Source of the DNA: Stenocarpella maydis
Taxonomy: Eukaryota > Ascomycota > Sordariomycetes > Diaporthales > Diaporthaceae
Reading direction: 5' to 3'
Length of the DNA: 27,973 nucleotides
NCBI GenBank assembly: GCA_002270565.1
Contig: NQMI01000244.1
Location: 9,609-37,581 of the forward strand
Part shown: positions 9,877 to 19,114 of the stretch, piece after piece
Layout: each line of letters opens with the position of its first letter
Position numbering within the stretch: the stretch's first letter is position 1
Made by a program: the position numbers and the translations under genes
Notes under the pieces: model-generated
The model's database searches: none
Told to the model about the DNA's origin: nothing
The model's input: the letters and a program-made list of their open reading frames with translations, nothing else

Positions 9877-11493
9877 ATGAAATCCATACCAGTCCATATC
9901 CTGGGCTTCACGTTGCTCTTGAGCAAGGAGACAGCTGCACAGAAGCCGCTGGTAGACTCTGCATCTTTGCAGGCAGACATCATCCCTGACAAGTGAGTCG
10001 ACCCCGAGTCGGTGTCTTGCATCCATTACATGGCTGACTCATCCAACTTCTGGCCAGTCTGCGTGCGGATCTTGTGGCATTCGACGAGATTGCAAGTGCG
10101 AACGGGGGAAACCGAGCGTTCGGCTATCCTGGCTACAGCGCCTCGGTGGGTTTTATCTGGGACAAGTTATCACAACTTGAAGGCTTGAAAACCTGGAAGC
10201 AAGACTTCAGTGCCGTGTTCAACCGCGGCCCTGGGGCAAATGTCACGGTCAATGGGGCTCCGTATGAAGCAATTCCTGTCTACATTGCTCCGTACACACC
10301 CAGGGGTGGGCTGACGGCCAATGTCGTCGTTGGGCCCGTGGGCAGTGCCGGGTGTGATATCGCTTCGTACGCCAACCTGGATGTGGCCGACAAGATCGTC
10401 TTGGTCGAAGCTGGGGACTGCCCCGGCGTGCGTCGCGGGTTCCTCGAGGGTAAAGTGGTGCCGGCTGCGAGATCTGGCGCCCTTGCCGCTATCGTCTACA
10501 ACAACGTTACCTCTAGGCGGACTTCAGCCGGGTTCTCGAGACTAGACGACAACGATATCCCGGCAGTATTCATCGAAAATGCGCCCGGATTGGAGCTCAA
10601 GGGCAGGATTGAGGCCGGGGAGCGTGTCAATGCCACTGTTGTTTCCGCGGAGGTGACGGACAGGAGGGTAACTCAAAATGTCTTCGCTGAGACGGTCGAG
10701 GGCGACCCCACGAACACCATAATTGTGAGCTCGTCCAGAAAGACCCACAAGCTCTCCTGTTTTGAATTCTCATGAGCTAATTAGGATGATATCAGCTGGG
10801 GGCTCACCTTGACAGTGTCGTGGACGGTGCTGGTATCAACGACAACGGTGAGCACACACTGACCATTACAATACTTGGACTCATCTTGCTAAATAATCTA
10901 CAGCATCTGGCTCGAGCCTTTTGCTTGAGCTCGTCACGGCCTTGGCCAAATATACCACCAAGAACCGGATTCGATTTGCCTGGTGGGGTGCTGAGGAGCT
11001 AGGGCTGCTCGGGTCGAAGTACTACGTCAATAATCTGCCAGCAGGGGAAAGGGCCAATATTCTGGCCTACCTCAACTTCGATATGGTGGCCAGGGGTTAC
11101 TTTGGAGTCTTTGATGGCGACGGTAGCACGCACGGTGCTGCCGCCCCACCGGGGTCTGACGCCATCGAACAGATATTCGCGGACCACTTCGCTTCACAAG
11201 GTCTGGTGGTTACTCCGGCAGAATTCACGAACGGTAGTGACTATGCGTCGTTCTGGCAGGTGCTGAACAAGCCCGTTGGAGGCCTTCATACTGGGACTGG
11301 GTTCCAACAGGACCCTTGCTATCATTCGCAGTGCGATAATATTAACAATCCCAACGTCACGATACTGACGATCAATACCAGGGTAAGTAGCTCTAGATCC
11401 ATTGATCCCCTTTTCCACTAACGCGATTGAATGCAGGCTGCAGCCCATGTTTTGTCGGTTCTGTCCGTGAATGGCACAGATATCATCCCATGA
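9877..11493 (+). CDS. Secreted M28 zinc aminopeptidase with PA domain
   Basis: Five exons are deduced: 9877-9992, 10058-10724, 10796-10847, 10904-11382 and 11437-11493. Introns have GTGAGT, GTGAGC, GTGAGC and GTAAGT donors and close in frame to 456 residues. The start gives a signal peptide (about 1-21, ending TAA before Gln). ANGGNRAFG (about residues 53-61) is the usual pre-PA block. A PA domain follows (about 110-235; GSAGCDIASYANLDVADKIVLV). The peptidase core has the expected zinc ligands and catalytic Glu: His265 (GAHLDSV), Asp277 (GINDN), Glu309/Glu310 (WWGAEELG), Asp338 (LNFDM) and His419 (DPCYHSQCD, with Cys417 and Cys422 placed for the conserved disulfide). It resembles fungal leucine aminopeptidase 2 and yeast aminopeptidase Y; the signal peptide and neighbours favour secretion over the vacuole. 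It releases N-terminal residues from peptides, complementing the divergent subtilase. It looks intact. Confidence 0.93.
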
Positions 11494-13210
11494 GTTAGCA
11501 TAACTCCATATTGACATCTATGAATGAGGCTTCTTATCAGATCTTCGTCCAATTAGATCTCTTAGTTTGTCCCGTAGACCGGTTTACGAGAACGAGTTGT
11601 AGACGGTCTGTGCCGTCCGTACAACTGCTCCTCCTACATCACTGTATATTTTAACTTACATTTTTTCTCGAATCAAATATCCATTAGATTAGTAATGATA
11701 GTGTGAAATAAGTCTAATATTCAAGTGTCTGGAAGCGCATGAATGAATGTCCTGCGTACATAAGTACGGGGAAGAATTTATCTTGAGGTATCAATTAATT
11801 CGTGTCCCTCTCTGCTGATGGCCATACATCTGGCGAGATGAAGCGCCTGGTGTGACTTTTCATAAAAGATCCATACTTGGGTTGATCGTGGAATCAAATC
11901 AACAGCCCCCTCTAGAGCTCTCGTTTTGGAGATTATGTCACGGCATCTTTTGACTATTATCTGGATGAATGGATGGGAGTGCTTTTTAGGAATCGGGCAT
12001 TTCACCGCAAAGCCCGAAGGTTTCCTTATTGACATACTATCGTATTCTGAGCCTATGATTATCGATAATTATTGTGTTTATTCTCAATGCTGGGTCTTTG
12101 AGCATTTGCGACTGTATGAAGGGACCGACTACAGCGACTTCTTCCTTGGAAAAAAAGGAGGAAAGAAAGTAGGAAAGGAAAAGAAAAGAAAAGAAAAAAG
12201 AAAACGGAGGGTATCTTGATCGGATTAAGAATGAAGCCAGCACGGGCAAGCCCGAAGGCACACGGACACATGAGATTCCAAGATCAAAATGAGGACTGAA
12301 CATCCAGGGCCAACCTAACACCACACCTCAATCACCCATGTCTTCAACAAACACATTAGCTGATGACACCCAGAGCTAACGTCAACACCTGTTCCACGTT
12401 TTGGATTGTTACGCACCACTAAGCGTAATCGTCTGAGAAAGCTCTGAGACTGGTGGCTTAGGCGTGCTGTCACGATATAAGGCTAGGGGTACTACACAGG
12501 GTATGTCGGCACACTTTTTTCCTAACATTACAGTGGTCTTTGTCGTGTGACATGTAAAAATTAGGCTCGGGTATTGGCTTTGTGTAATGCTTTCTGGTGG
12601 GCTATAGCTAGTCAAACGTGGGTGACTCAGATTCCAACCATCCCACAACTATACTCCTATAAGGCCGTTTAACCTATAAGATAATATATATAGAGAGAGA
12701 GTACGCAGCCCCCAATGGGTTCATGCTGTTATTGGTCGTCGCGCGGCAGGAATGTTTGGTTGTTCTTTAATGAGTGCTCGCAGCACGGCCCAACTTGGTA
12801 AGATTTTGAGGATACGGGCATCCACCAGTTTGCCCAACGAGTCGTCACATACCCGGAAGCCGGTGACCGGGTTGAGGTACCGCGCAACCCATGTGCTCGA
12901 GAATTAAAGTTTTTTACTTCTCGCCAATAGCTGCGGTGGATTGTTCGCTGAAAGGCTTGCAGCGTGGCTAGGTACGTACTCTATCAGCACAGATGACGTG
13001 AAGGCGACCATAAGTATTTTTTATTTTATTTTATTCACTGGTATTTGTGCTCGAGGCTCTATAGTCTGTCCAAAATCAATGCACACATAGAGTTCAAGTT
13101 GGTTTCTTTCCATCAAGAGTTCGGATGGCTGTGGCAAATTGTACGATACTGTTTTCTCTGGCCACACGGAGCCTATCATGTCGGCATGAGAGCCTGACCC
13201 GCAGTATAGC
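11494..13210. other. Intergenic, no gene seen
   Basis: Open frames here are under 100 codons and low in complexity (one is a Lys/Arg-rich translation of the polypurine tract at 12148-12211). A short TATATATAGAGAGAGAG run lies near 12686-12702 and an A/T-rich TTTTATTTTATTTTATT run at about 13016-13036, which could belong to the promoter of the next gene. No RNA gene was recognised. Confidence 0.5.
12148..12211. repeat. Polypurine (GA-rich) tract
   Basis: About 60 bases are almost purely A and G on the plus strand, built of AAGGA and AAAAGA units. It is a simple sequence tract and the source of a spurious Lys-rich reading frame. Confidence 0.8.
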
Positions 13211-14509
13211 ATGACTCTAAGGGACAATTTTTCAGAACAAGCCACGGCAGTCATCAACAACTCCTCCATCAACTTGTCCTCGTGGGCTTGCGTCGACTGT
13301 CCACTGTCAATACAGTGTCGAGTGCACACGCCGCATGAGTCTCACATCACAAAAGCGTATTTCTACGATGTCACCATCATCGGCGGAGGGCCCGCAGGCC
13401 TCACTGCCGCAGCCACGCTAGCCCGCCAACTACACACGGCCGTGGTCTTCGACTCAAACAGGTACCGCAATGCGATGTCGAAGGAGATGCACATGGTGCC
13501 CAGCCTCGAGGTCAAAGACCCGGCCGAGTTCCGGCGCGAGGCGAGGGAGGGTAGTAAGTAGCTTCCGGGGTCATTTTGGATCCGCTTGTGCATGAAAAAG
13601 TCCCGCCCGGAGCTTATGTGTCAAACGCCTTGGCCACACCATGGCCCTATTGTGGCCCTTTCCGCCCTGCGTTTGGATGAAACTCGTTACGTCGTTCTTT
13701 GAAAGCTGACTCTTAGTGCCGCAGTCACGTCGAGGTACGAGACGGTCGAGTTCCGGGACGTAGCGGTGACCCAGGTGCAGATGAAGGGCGACGCGCACTT
13801 CGTCACGACCAACGCCGACGTCAAGACGTGGCAGTCGCGCAAGGTACTCCTGGCCATCGGCTCGACCGACATATTCCCGGGGATCGAGGGTTTTGACGCA
13901 CTCTGGGGAACGCGCATCTTCTACTGTCTGTCCTGCAAAGCTTATGAGGACCGCGACGCAGAGTCGGCTGGCGTGCTGGCGGTAGCACCCGTGGCACTCC
14001 CTACAGACATGATGGTGATGGCGGCGATGCACGCGGCGGCCAACGCTGCACAGCTGGCCGGGAGCGTGACGCTATACGCCAACGGGGACAAGGCGCTCGC
14101 AGCCGGGCTCAAGGCGGCGGCCAGGAAGCAGGCCAGCTGGACGGTGGAGCCGAGGAAGATTAGGCGTCTCGCGACTACGGCTGTGGCCGAAGGCGAGGGC
14201 GAGGAGGACTGGGTGGCGGTGAAGTTTGAGGACGGAAGCAGCAGGAGGCAGAAATTCCTGGTCAACCAGCCGCTGACGGTGCCGGGCGGGCCATTTGTGG
14301 GCCAGCTCGGGCTGGCCATGAGCCCTCTTGGTGACATCCAGGCTGAGCCGCCATTTCACCAGACCAGTGTGCGAGGGGTATTTGCGGCTGGGGACTGCAT
14401 GACGCCCAACGAGGTGGTGCCGACGGCCATAGCGAGCGGGAGCAACGCTGCGGTTTGGGCTTCCACGCAGCTGCAGTCGGAAAAGAACGGCTTTAAGTCT
14501 GTGATTTGA
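13211..14509 (+). CDS. GliT-like FAD-dependent disulfide oxidoreductase (thioredoxin reductase-like)
   Basis: Two exons, 13211-13553 and 13725-14509, are joined by a 171 bp intron (GTAAGT to GCCGCAG), giving 375 residues. Seen: an FAD dinucleotide motif ([12 protein letters not shown], about 52-63), [16 protein letters not shown], the redox pair C-L-S-C at Cys182/Cys185, and a C-terminal [11 protein letters not shown] block. This arrangement is that of fungal thioredoxin reductase-like dithiol oxidases such as GliT. They use O2 to close dithiols in secondary metabolites, or act as small-molecule disulfide oxidoreductases. No biosynthetic cluster genes lie nearby, so the substrate is unknown. 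The start is uncertain: relatives begin a few residues before YDV, whereas the in-frame ATG at 13211 adds about 50 odd residues. An ATG at 13334 reads a plausible N-terminus (MSLTSQK) but one frame off. A GTAGTA donor three bases upstream is an alternative splice choice. Confidence 0.82.
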
Positions 14510-14993
14510 TGAGCACTTGGTTCAAGCCACGGTATGGGGATATGTGACTCGACACATATAGTTACGTACTGAAGTGTGGTACACAGAGAGACGGCGGTGG
14601 GTCTTGTTGGGCGCCAGTCGAGGGTTGAGATCGTGTCCCAAGGCCAAAAAGACCCTGTCGAGAGAGAATACTCAGTTCCCACAAGGCAGAGTGTCAAGAC
14701 TAAGCACCTCAGTAGGTATTTGGGTCTGTGACATGACATTGCCACATGCCTCGTTGGGGAAAGTGTGTTGTTGCATGGTGTTCGACCAGGCTACACCGTA
14801 GATGTTGGTAGCGCTCGAGCCAAGAAAAAGGACACGCATAAGGTGCTGTGAGATGTTTTTGGTTAAGAAACTATGACGAAATTCGCAATGACATGTCGCA
14901 GCAGCCCCTTGGGTATGTTTCGGCGGCATATTGCCAACAACTATGCAAGACCATAGGCAGCACGGAGAAGCTACTCCGGATGGGAACTGGACC

Positions 14994-15029
14994 GGGCAGG
15001 CAGGTAGGCAGGTAGGCAGGTAGGGAGGG
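14994..15029. repeat. GGCAGGTA tandem repeat
   Basis: About four imperfect copies of an 8-base GGCAGGTA unit stand in tandem in an intergenic region. Confidence 0.85.
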
Positions 15030-15857
15030 TGCCCAATGTGGCCAAGGGCGCAGGAAGAAACGAGATGGGCGTGTTGCGATGCATCCTGCATCATGACGAG
15101 GGCTAACCCAAGGAGGTGAGTGAGTTGGCGGCGTTGGGAGCGAATCCGCGGAACGGTCTGACGGCACGGCACGGTACGGTGCGGTAGCAGCAGGGAACGG
15201 TGGACGGTAAGGTACAATACGGAACTCCAAGCGTGCACAGAGTCCAACGTCCCGTCTCGAACCTCGCCTCGTGAAAACATCGCACCTGTTTTTCTGACCC
15301 AACCCGACCCTGGAACTCGAGCGCGACCTTGTCCCTGAGCACGACAGGCCAGGACCCACACACCGATATCTACTCCGTACACTACATACATACGGACGTA
15401 GTATCTATACTACACCACACCACCTGTTGCTGTCCCCTCCCGTGCTGTTCTCGACTCGACCCAACTCGATTCGGACCTGGCTGCTTGGACACAGGCCCAC
15501 CCGCATCTGCCGGCCATCGAACGCCTCGAGGGCATCCAAGGCTGTGCGTTTAACATTGTTATATACATCACAAGGGGTCCAGCATTGTGCCCAACACCTT
15601 GCCAAGCAAGCTTGCTGCATCCCCACTCGGCCCTCCGGGCCCCAGCGCATGCATGTACTACTACTATTAGTACACGTCTGATGTCAGGCCCTCCAGGAAA
15701 AGAAATATCCACTTTGACCGCTTCCTCGTCACTACCTGCAGATTGAATGAGCCTCCTTTTCTGCTCCCATTTGCAGTCCTAATTCACTCCGCCAGCCGCT
15801 CGTCCTTTGTCACGTATCGACCACGTCTGGCCAGACCCGACCCGACCAACCCGATTT

Positions 15858-15880
15858 CAGCCCAGCCCAGCCCAGCCCAG
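15858..15880. repeat. CAGCC pentanucleotide repeat in a probable 5' UTR
   Basis: Four and a half copies of CAGCC lie about 45 bp upstream of the ATG at 15925, following a CCCGA-rich stretch. They would be in the leader of the next gene. Confidence 0.8.
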
Positions 15881-15924
15881 CTCAGTGCGTCCTGCGCTGG
15901 CCCCAACTCTTGTCGCAGCCCAAG

Positions 15925-17766
15925 ATGGTCTCATCCCCGGCAGCAGACGCCTCCTCTACTTCAGCAGACGAACCTCCACCCGGGCCACCCGCCAGGCCAC
16001 CCGTCATACCTCGAGGTCTCGGCAGACTCTCTTCGGCCGTCTCCATCAACGAGATGCAGCGACCGCGCAGACTAAAGCTCCTCATCGCCGCAAACGGCCC
16101 AAAGGACGTCGCCTGGGCTCAGACCCTGGCCGTCAGGCTCTCCAAGGAATCCCAGATCGTCGTCCGCGCCATTGTCGATGACATGACCCACCGCCTCGCC
16201 CAGGAGATTGTCTGCTACCAGAACAAGTCCTTCAACACAAAGGGCGATGGGTGCTCCAGGGAGATGGACGACCTGCACTACCGGGCCTTCGAGCTGGTCG
16301 AGTGGGCAGACCTGCTGGTCCTCGCCCCCATCGACACGGACAACCTGGCCAAGATGATGAGCGGCATCGCAGACACATTGCTGTTGGAGGTCCTGCGCAG
16401 CTGGGACGCCTCCAAGAGGATCCTCATGGTCCCCGGCATGTCCACGCACATGTGGGAGAACCCCGTCACCAGGAAGCAGATGGGCAAGCTGCACAGGAAG
16501 TGGCAGTGGATCAGGGTCCTCCAGCCCATCCTCTGGTCCTACGACGGCCCCGAGCACCACGGCGTGCCCAAGAGGGTAGCCAAGTGGGGGGCCTTGAGCG
16601 AGCTGGTCACCATCATAAAGAACCAGGCCGACCTCTTGTCGCTGGGCCACGACGTTGACGCCGCCACCCAGGGCCTCGTTGCCAAAAACAGCAAGAAGTC
16701 GAGCGCTACCCTCCCCGCCGAGCTGTGGAGCATCATCTTCGAGTACACCGGTGACTGGGAGCTCGCCCAGGCCTGCGGCATCTACACCAGCCTGCCCGTG
16801 CCCACGCACCTCGGCTGGCGCCTCGAGCCGCGAGACCACACCGACCCCCTCTTGGTCTACCAGCACGAGCTCGAGTGGACCATCCTGAGCGCGAACCCCG
16901 ATGCCATCTGCAAGAAGCTGTCCGAGGCACCCGACTCATTCCACGAACTCAGCGCCCTGGCCATCAAGCTCATCTTCAAGTTCACCCTGACCGACGTCCT
17001 CAGCTACATTGAGGCCAACTGCCCCCACATGTTCAAGTGCTTCGACGGCAAGACCATCCCCACCAAGGCATCGGCCTACTACGGCCGCATCGAGATCCTC
17101 GACTGGTGGGCGCACAGCCCGTCCTTCCTCCAGAAGCAGTACGACAACGAGGCCGTCGACGTGGCCAGTCAGAACGGTTACGTCCACGTCCTGGAGTGGT
17201 GGCGGCGGTCGGGCCTTCCGCTCAAGTACACCGCCGCCGCGCTGGAGCAGGCCTCGGCGAGAGGCTACATCCACGTGCTCGAGTGGTGGCGCGAGGCTTA
17301 CCTCCAGAACCCGGCCGACATCTCGCTCAAGCCCGGCAAATCCATCCTGGCGGCGGCTCAGTACGGGCAGCTGGACGCCATCCGTTGGTGGGAAGGGTCG
17401 GGCATCACCTTCGGCCACGAGGAGCAGGTGTGCAAGGTGGCATCGCGGTACGGGCGGGTCGCCGTGCTGGAGCTGTGGCGCGAGCTCAAGGGCGACGACA
17501 AGCTCAGCTTCGACTCCTCCATACTAACCGACCCCACCTTGTACTCGCACATCGGCGTCCTCGACTGGTGGCTGCGCTATGCCCACGGCGAGCTTCCGGG
17601 AATGGACGGGCGCCGCGCGAAGAAGGTCGAGTATCGTATGATGGATATCGAGGAGTCTCTCGAGGACGCCCTCGGTGATCAGACCGAGGTGCGTCGGTGG
17701 TGGGCCGAGAACGGCCTCAACCTCGGCATCGGCACCACCGCCTGGATGAAGGCGAGGGAGCTCTAA
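15925..17766 (+). CDS. PPCDC/Hal3-like flavoprotein domain fused to F-box-like motif and WW-type ankyrin-like repeats
   Basis: One intronless frame of 613 residues. The first ATG is at 15925; the open frame extends 15 bases further up only through a TTG. Residues 1-45 are a Pro/Ser-rich, probably disordered lead. Residues about 50-240 match the HFCD flavoprotein fold of phosphopantothenoylcysteine decarboxylase and Hal3: KLLIAANG, WADLLVLAPIDTDNLAKMMSGIAD (131-150 region), and PGMSTHMW (170-177) where the family has P-x-M-N-x-x-M-W. The family's active His aligns with Ala, Asn is Ser, and no Cys occurs in the flap region, so decarboxylase activity is unlikely. Residues about 263-286 (LPAELWSIIFEY) resemble an F-box-like helix. 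From about 320, ankyrin-like helical repeats carry L-[DE]-W-W-like motifs at 392, 423, 452, 486, 515 and 546. A regulatory or scaffold role is inference. A poly(A) signal candidate lies at 18018. Confidence 0.85.
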   Translation: MVSSPAADASSTSADEPPPGPPARPPVIPRGLGRLSSAVSINEMQRPRRLKLLIAANGPKDVAWAQTLAVRLSKESQIVVRAIVDDMTHRLAQEIVCYQNKSFNTKGDGCSREMDDLHYRAFELVEWADLLVLAPIDTDNLAKMMSGIADTLLLEVLRSWDASKRILMVPGMSTHMWENPVTRKQMGKLHRKWQWIRVLQPILWSYDGPEHHGVPKRVAKWGALSELVTIIKNQADLLSLGHDVDAATQGLVAKNSKKSSATLPAELWSIIFEYTGDWELAQACGIYTSLPVPTHLGWRLEPRDHTDPLLVYQHELEWTILSANPDAICKKLSEAPDSFHELSALAIKLIFKFTLTDVLSYIEANCPHMFKCFDGKTIPTKASAYYGRIEILDWWAHSPSFLQKQYDNEAVDVASQNGYVHVLEWWRRSGLPLKYTAAALEQASARGYIHVLEWWREAYLQNPADISLKPGKSILAAAQYGQLDAIRWWEGSGITFGHEEQVCKVASRYGRVAVLELWRELKGDDKLSFDSSILTDPTLYSHIGVLDWWLRYAHGELPGMDGRRAKKVEYRMMDIEESLEDALGDQTEVRRWWAENGLNLGIGTTAWMKAREL

Positions 17767-19114
17767 GCTGGGCGCGAGCCTGGCGTCCATTGCTCTTGTT
17801 TTACTGTCATTGACCGTCACATCTATCACGTACATACTCTGTTTGCGTGTCATGCGTCCACCATCATACCGAGACCGGATGTGGGAGGGTTTGAATGTAT
17901 ATCTCTAGAATGGGACCGCGAATATCAACGGGGCAGGGAAAGGGGGCGTTACGCATTGTGCATCCATAGCAAGGCGTCCGGGTAGATATCAAAATTGTCA
18001 TTTGTTCTTTCTCCAATAATAAATGCTGCAAGCCATGTGAGGTACTAAACTACGATATTCCCGCCTGTGCACTGAAAGCTACCATTTCGAAATCACTCAT
18101 CCGCCCATCAGCCTTGTAGTTCGGCTTATAGGCTCTCTTAGCTTTCGACTAATATTTCTTGTCAGATCAAATCCCACACTCCAACAGGTCTCAGCCACAC
18201 AGCCCAGCATTGCCCGAGCAGCGCTCGATTCCCTGTTGCCCAACCTCCTTCTTTTGTTGAAATGAATCAGCCACCGCGAAGCCAAGCCTCATTCGCGGCG
18301 TAGCCCGGGGCAAAGGTCTGTTGAATTAAGCTTGGAGTTATTTACCTAGGTATGGGTATCTGCCGTTTTTGCTCGGTAGGGTTAATTGGAATATGTACAT
18401 TATCTATCAATATCAACTATGAACAGCGATCACAGAATTCGTGTACGTTGGTCTTCGGAGCTGTGTTTCCAGTCAGAGCTTGCTTTCATTATTGTTATTA
18501 TTGTCACTGCCATTGGCAAAAAGACTTCCAAAGGTACTGCGTCTCGCCTTCTTTGAGGTTTGGGGCTCTTTACACCATCAACAGTGGTTTCGATCCAGGT
18601 TAACCCAGAGTCTGTCATTCTGCCGAGATGGTGGCCAACGCCAAATTTTAGGTACCTTTCTGCCAGGCATCCACACATGGTTACAAGGAATGGAATGTTA
18701 ACCCACAGTAGCATCCACGTGTATATCCTATCGGCCTATTGTGCGTACGTAGAGAGCCCAGCTCTACGCCCGAGGCTCTGGGGACGTTTGGAGTACTGCT
18801 ACCTCTACCCCACGTATATGGAGAACAAGAGGGTATATCAGGGGCCCCGAGCAACATGCTTGGATTCGGTCTGTGGGGTAAAATAATCGAACTAATCGAG
18901 AGGGGATGGAATCCTGGCGTAGCAAACACGTACAACATTTTACCGAAGCTCTGTACTATATCAGGAGCAACTGACAATGCTACCTGGTTAAGGAGGTAAT
19001 AGAGCGGTGAAACATTCCCAATCTGCAAGGCGTTCGTCCAACTCATATCGTTGCACCTAGTACTCAATCTGAACCTTTTACTCGTACGCCTGGGAAGACC
19101 TCAGAATGTAGCTC
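17767..19114. other. Intergenic, no gene seen
   Basis: This is the 3' flank of the flavoprotein-repeat gene and the upstream region of the ThuA gene. Open frames reach about 128 codons (minus, 18681-19067) but overlap frames on the other strand and carry no domain or convincing splice partners. No tRNA cloverleaf was recognised. Confidence 0.5.
18018..18023 (+). terminator. Candidate poly(A) signal AATAAA
   Basis: A perfect AATAAA lies about 250 bp beyond the stop at 17766, a reasonable 3' UTR length. A hexamer alone is weak evidence. Confidence 0.4.

Larger units (their letters stand above)
14510..15924. other. Long upstream region of the flavoprotein-repeat gene
   Basis: About 1.4 kb lies without a supported gene. 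The plus strand becomes pyrimidine-rich toward the next start, as fungal promoters and 5' UTRs often do, and contains the two short tandem repeats listed separately. A TTATATAC word at about 15559-15566 could be a TATA element but lies 360 bp from the start. The longest minus-strand frame (14672-15391) runs across the tandem repeats and has no domain, so I do not call it. Confidence 0.5.

Noticed and set aside
12148..12219. Lys/Arg-rich open frame end
   Set aside because: It is simply the translation of a polypurine simple repeat.
14672..15391. 239-codon open frame on the minus strand
   Set aside because: It runs across tandem repeats in a promoter-like region, overlaps other open frames on both strands, and its translation is compositionally odd with no domain.
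16072..16866. 264-codon open frame antisense to the flavoprotein-repeat gene (also 16936-17418)
   Set aside because: It is a shadow of a GC-rich coding frame on the opposite strand; the plus frame has clear domains and repeats.
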